This document shows positions 21,860-23,395 of a stretch of DNA of 23,395 nucleotides, piece by piece. Source of the DNA: GCA-2717185 sp964386465 (GTDB lineage: Bacteria > Pseudomonadota > Alphaproteobacteria > UBA8366 > GCA-2717185); NCBI GenBank assembly GCA_964386465.1, contig CAYLTU010000061.1:1-23395 (forward strand), in the 5' to 3' direction. Under the pieces are notes generated by a model. The model was not told the DNA's origin and did not search any database. It saw only the letters and a list, made by a program, of their open reading frames with translations. Numbering within the stretch: position 1 is the stretch's first letter; each line of letters begins with the position of its first letter. Both the position numbers and the translations under genes were made by a program.

Positions 21860-23234
21860 GTGAGGGCGCGCCGCAGAGCTGGGCGATCTCGCCGATATCG
21901 GCGCAGGCTTCGAGGTCCTTAACGGCGTCGACGACCTGACGAACCCGCGCCTGGCCGATGACGGGCGCGGCCATGTCGTCGAACTTGGCCGACAGGCGCG
22001 CCCACTGCCGGTCGAGATCGCGGTCCGGCGTCTCCACGTCGCCGCGGGTCGTGTGCACCGTACCGTCCTTGAGCGTGACCGACACGTCGGCGTTGGCGAG
22101 GCCCTTGCTGTCGTCCGCATGCACCGCGATCTTGTCGCGCACCGAAACGATCTCCGGATCCTGCACCTTCGCCTCGTTGTAGTTGGCGATCACGGCGGTG
22201 TTCTCGCCGAGCAGCGCCATGGCCGCGGTGAAGCGCAGGCTGAACTTGCCCTCCAGCCCGGTCTTCGGCTCCAAAATGTTGCAGATTCGAAGATTGTCGG
22301 CGCGGACATGCACGTCGATGCTGGCGACGTTGTCGGGGTCGATATTGTGGTCCCGCTTGAGCGCAGCCGCGGCCTCGATCGTCGCATGGGTGCCGTAGCA
22401 GGCGGCGTGATACTTGAACAGCACGTCCGGCGTGTGGAAGGTCTCGCCGAGCCCGTCGAGCGCGGCTTCCGGGTCGTAATTCTGCGTCTGCGTGTCGGCG
22501 AAGCCCTGCTCGCATTCCAGCACGTCGGGGCGGCTCTCGAAGCCGCGTTCCGACAAGAGCGCCGCCGACAGTCCGTTGACCGCCGCCTTGCCGGCGTGGA
22601 ACGGCTTGCACATGGTGCCGAACATGGAGCGCAGGCCGGCCGCCTGGGTGCCGCCGATGCCCATCGCGTTGGCGCAGGCCTCGCCGTCGAGGCCGAGCAG
22701 CCGTCCCGCCGCCGCCACGGCGCCGAAGGTGCCGACGGTCCCCGTCGCGTGCCAGCCGGCGCCGTAATGCGACTGGTTCATCACCGTGCCGACGCGGCAT
22801 TCCGCCTCGATCCCGGCGACCATCGCGGTCAGGAAGTCCTTGCCATGGCGATTCTGATGCTCGGCCAGCGCCAGCAGGGCCGGCACCACCGGCACCGTCG
22901 GATGGCCCGGCATCAGCAGATGCACGTCGTCGTAGTCGAGCGCGTGCCCAGCCGAACCGTTGATCAGCGCCGCCTGCTGCATCGACAGTTTGCGGCCGTC
23001 GCCGATAATGGTGGCCTGCGGATTGCCGCCCGCGTTGGCCGCCTCTTCCAGCAGGATACGGGTCAGCGGCTCGCTGGCGCCCGCCAGTGTGACGCCCAGC
23101 CAGTCGAGGAAGCAGTGCCGCGCCACCTCGACCGCTTCATAGGGCAGCGCGTCGTGCGTGAACGACATGCTGTTCTGGGCGAGTTTCAGGGTGAGATCGG
23201 TATCGTCGAACTGTCCGGCAGCCGCTTGCGGCAT
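21849..23234 (-). CDS. MmgE/PrpD family protein (2-methylcitrate-dehydratase fold)
   Basis: 461 residues from the ATG at 23234; about normal for MmgE/PrpD. Seen: GSAGHALDYDDVH, GHPTVPVVPALLALAE, MCKPFHAGKAAVNGL and FKYHAACYGTH, which are the core motifs of the 2-methylcitrate dehydratase/cis-aconitate decarboxylase fold. The family includes dehydratases, decarboxylases (such as IRG1/CAD) and epimerases, so substrate assignment is unsafe; 2-methylcitrate is only one possibility. No prpB, prpC or prpR is nearby, arguing against a standard methylcitrate cycle. A longer frame starts at 23285, but AGGAGA at 23241-23246 fits the internal ATG. The stop overlaps the CoA-transferase start by 11 bases. 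Confidence 0.93.
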   Translation of the reverse strand: MPQAAAGQFDDTDLTLKLAQNSMSFTHDALPYEAVEVARHCFLDWLGVTLAGASEPLTRILLEEAANAGGNPQATIIGDGRKLSMQQAALINGSAGHALDYDDVHLLMPGHPTVPVVPALLALAEHQNRHGKDFLTAMVAGIEAECRVGTVMNQSHYGAGWHATGTVGTFGAVAAAGRLLGLDGEACANAMGIGGTQAAGLRSMFGTMCKPFHAGKAAVNGLSAALLSERGFESRPDVLECEQGFADTQTQNYDPEAALDGLGETFHTPDVLFKYHAACYGTHATIEAAAALKRDHNIDPDNVASIDVHVRADNLRICNILEPKTGLEGKFSLRFTAAMALLGENTAVIANYNEAKVQDPEIVSVRDKIAVHADDSKGLANADVSVTLKDGTVHTTRGDVETPDRDLDRQWARLSAKFDDMAAPVIGQARVRQVVDAVKDLEACADIGEIAQLCGAPSHDA

Positions 23235-23240
23235 CGCGCG

Positions 23241-23246
23241 TCTCCT
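23241..23246 (-). promoter_or_regulatory. Ribosome binding site deciding the MmgE/PrpD start
   Basis: The minus strand reads AGGAGA, six bases before the ATG at 23234. It places the start 17 codons inside the longest open frame, whose extra N-terminus (Arg/Pro-rich) is not family-like. Confidence 0.65.
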
Positions 23247-23395
23247 GCGTATCGGGTCGGATTGGGGTTGCGGAGAGATTGCCACGCCGGCGGGAAATTT
23301 GTCCAGAGGTGGCCAGCAAAGTCGCCCAACCTACAAGACAACCGCCGTCCACCCCCATCCGGCCCGACCGGGAAGATAGGTAACAGTTTGTACCG

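Noticed and set aside
23379..23394. Imperfect palindrome GGTAACAGTTTGTACC at the right edge, resembling a GntR-type operator
   Set aside because: Only the outer four bases pair cleanly, and no regulator gene is in view; the match is too weak to call.

Overview
The window looks like a chromosomal segment of a high-GC alphaproteobacterium. The basis is the strong GC bias at third codon positions, the alphaproteobacterial style of the XRE regulator at 10038-10454, a DUF983 membrane protein, an OmpW porin, and many catabolic singletons and pairs. No rRNA, tRNA, CRISPR array, insertion sequence or integrase was seen. The organism cannot be named more precisely from the sequence.

Layout. 1-5011 is a block of small-molecule nitrogen catabolism. 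It holds the 3' end of a ureohydrolase (agmatinase family), an SDR dehydrogenase, a convergent amidase-signature hydrolase, and a translationally coupled pair of a cytosolic CE4-type deacetylase and methylaspartate ammonia-lyase. 5188-9951 holds a sulfotransferase, a DUF983 protein, a glutathione S-transferase divergent from an orphan cytosolic molybdopterin/4Fe-4S oxidoreductase, and a small exported protein. 10038-11780 holds an XRE regulator and an OmpW porin, separated by about 650 bases of AT-rich non-coding DNA rich in inverted repeats. 11790-13566 is an SDR/TauD-dioxygenase operon on the minus strand whose dioxygenase carries an apparent -1 frameshift. A patch of stacked palindromes (13586-13696) separates it from a divergent hydantoinase/oxoprolinase operon (hyuA-hyuB, 13778-17845); the HyuB carries an unusual C-terminal extension. 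17937-20595 is a small accessory/defence patch: a HigBA-type toxin-antitoxin pair followed by a very AT-rich AIPR-family gene that also shows a PD-(D/E)XK-like nuclease signature. 20633-23234 is a minus-strand operon of an MmgE/PrpD-family protein and a class III CoA-transferase.

How the genes may work together. The window is enriched for enzymes that open non-peptide C-N bonds (ureohydrolase, amidase, CE4 deacetylase, ammonia-lyase, hydantoinase/oxoprolinase). This suggests scavenging of nitrogenous small molecules. The firmest functional unit is CE4 deacetylase plus methylaspartate ammonia-lyase, with a 4-base overlap: an N-acyl precursor could be deacylated and the resulting 3-methylaspartate deaminated to mesaconate. 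The CoA-transferase/MmgE pair could in principle process a mesaconate-like acid, but it lies about 16 kb away and the link is only a hypothesis. The AIPR gene is the clearest horizontally acquired element and the best candidate for an anti-phage function. Several conventional starts were moved downstream of the longest open frame because a good Shine-Dalgarno sequence sits before an internal ATG (CE4 deacetylase, GST, XRE regulator, MmgE/PrpD).
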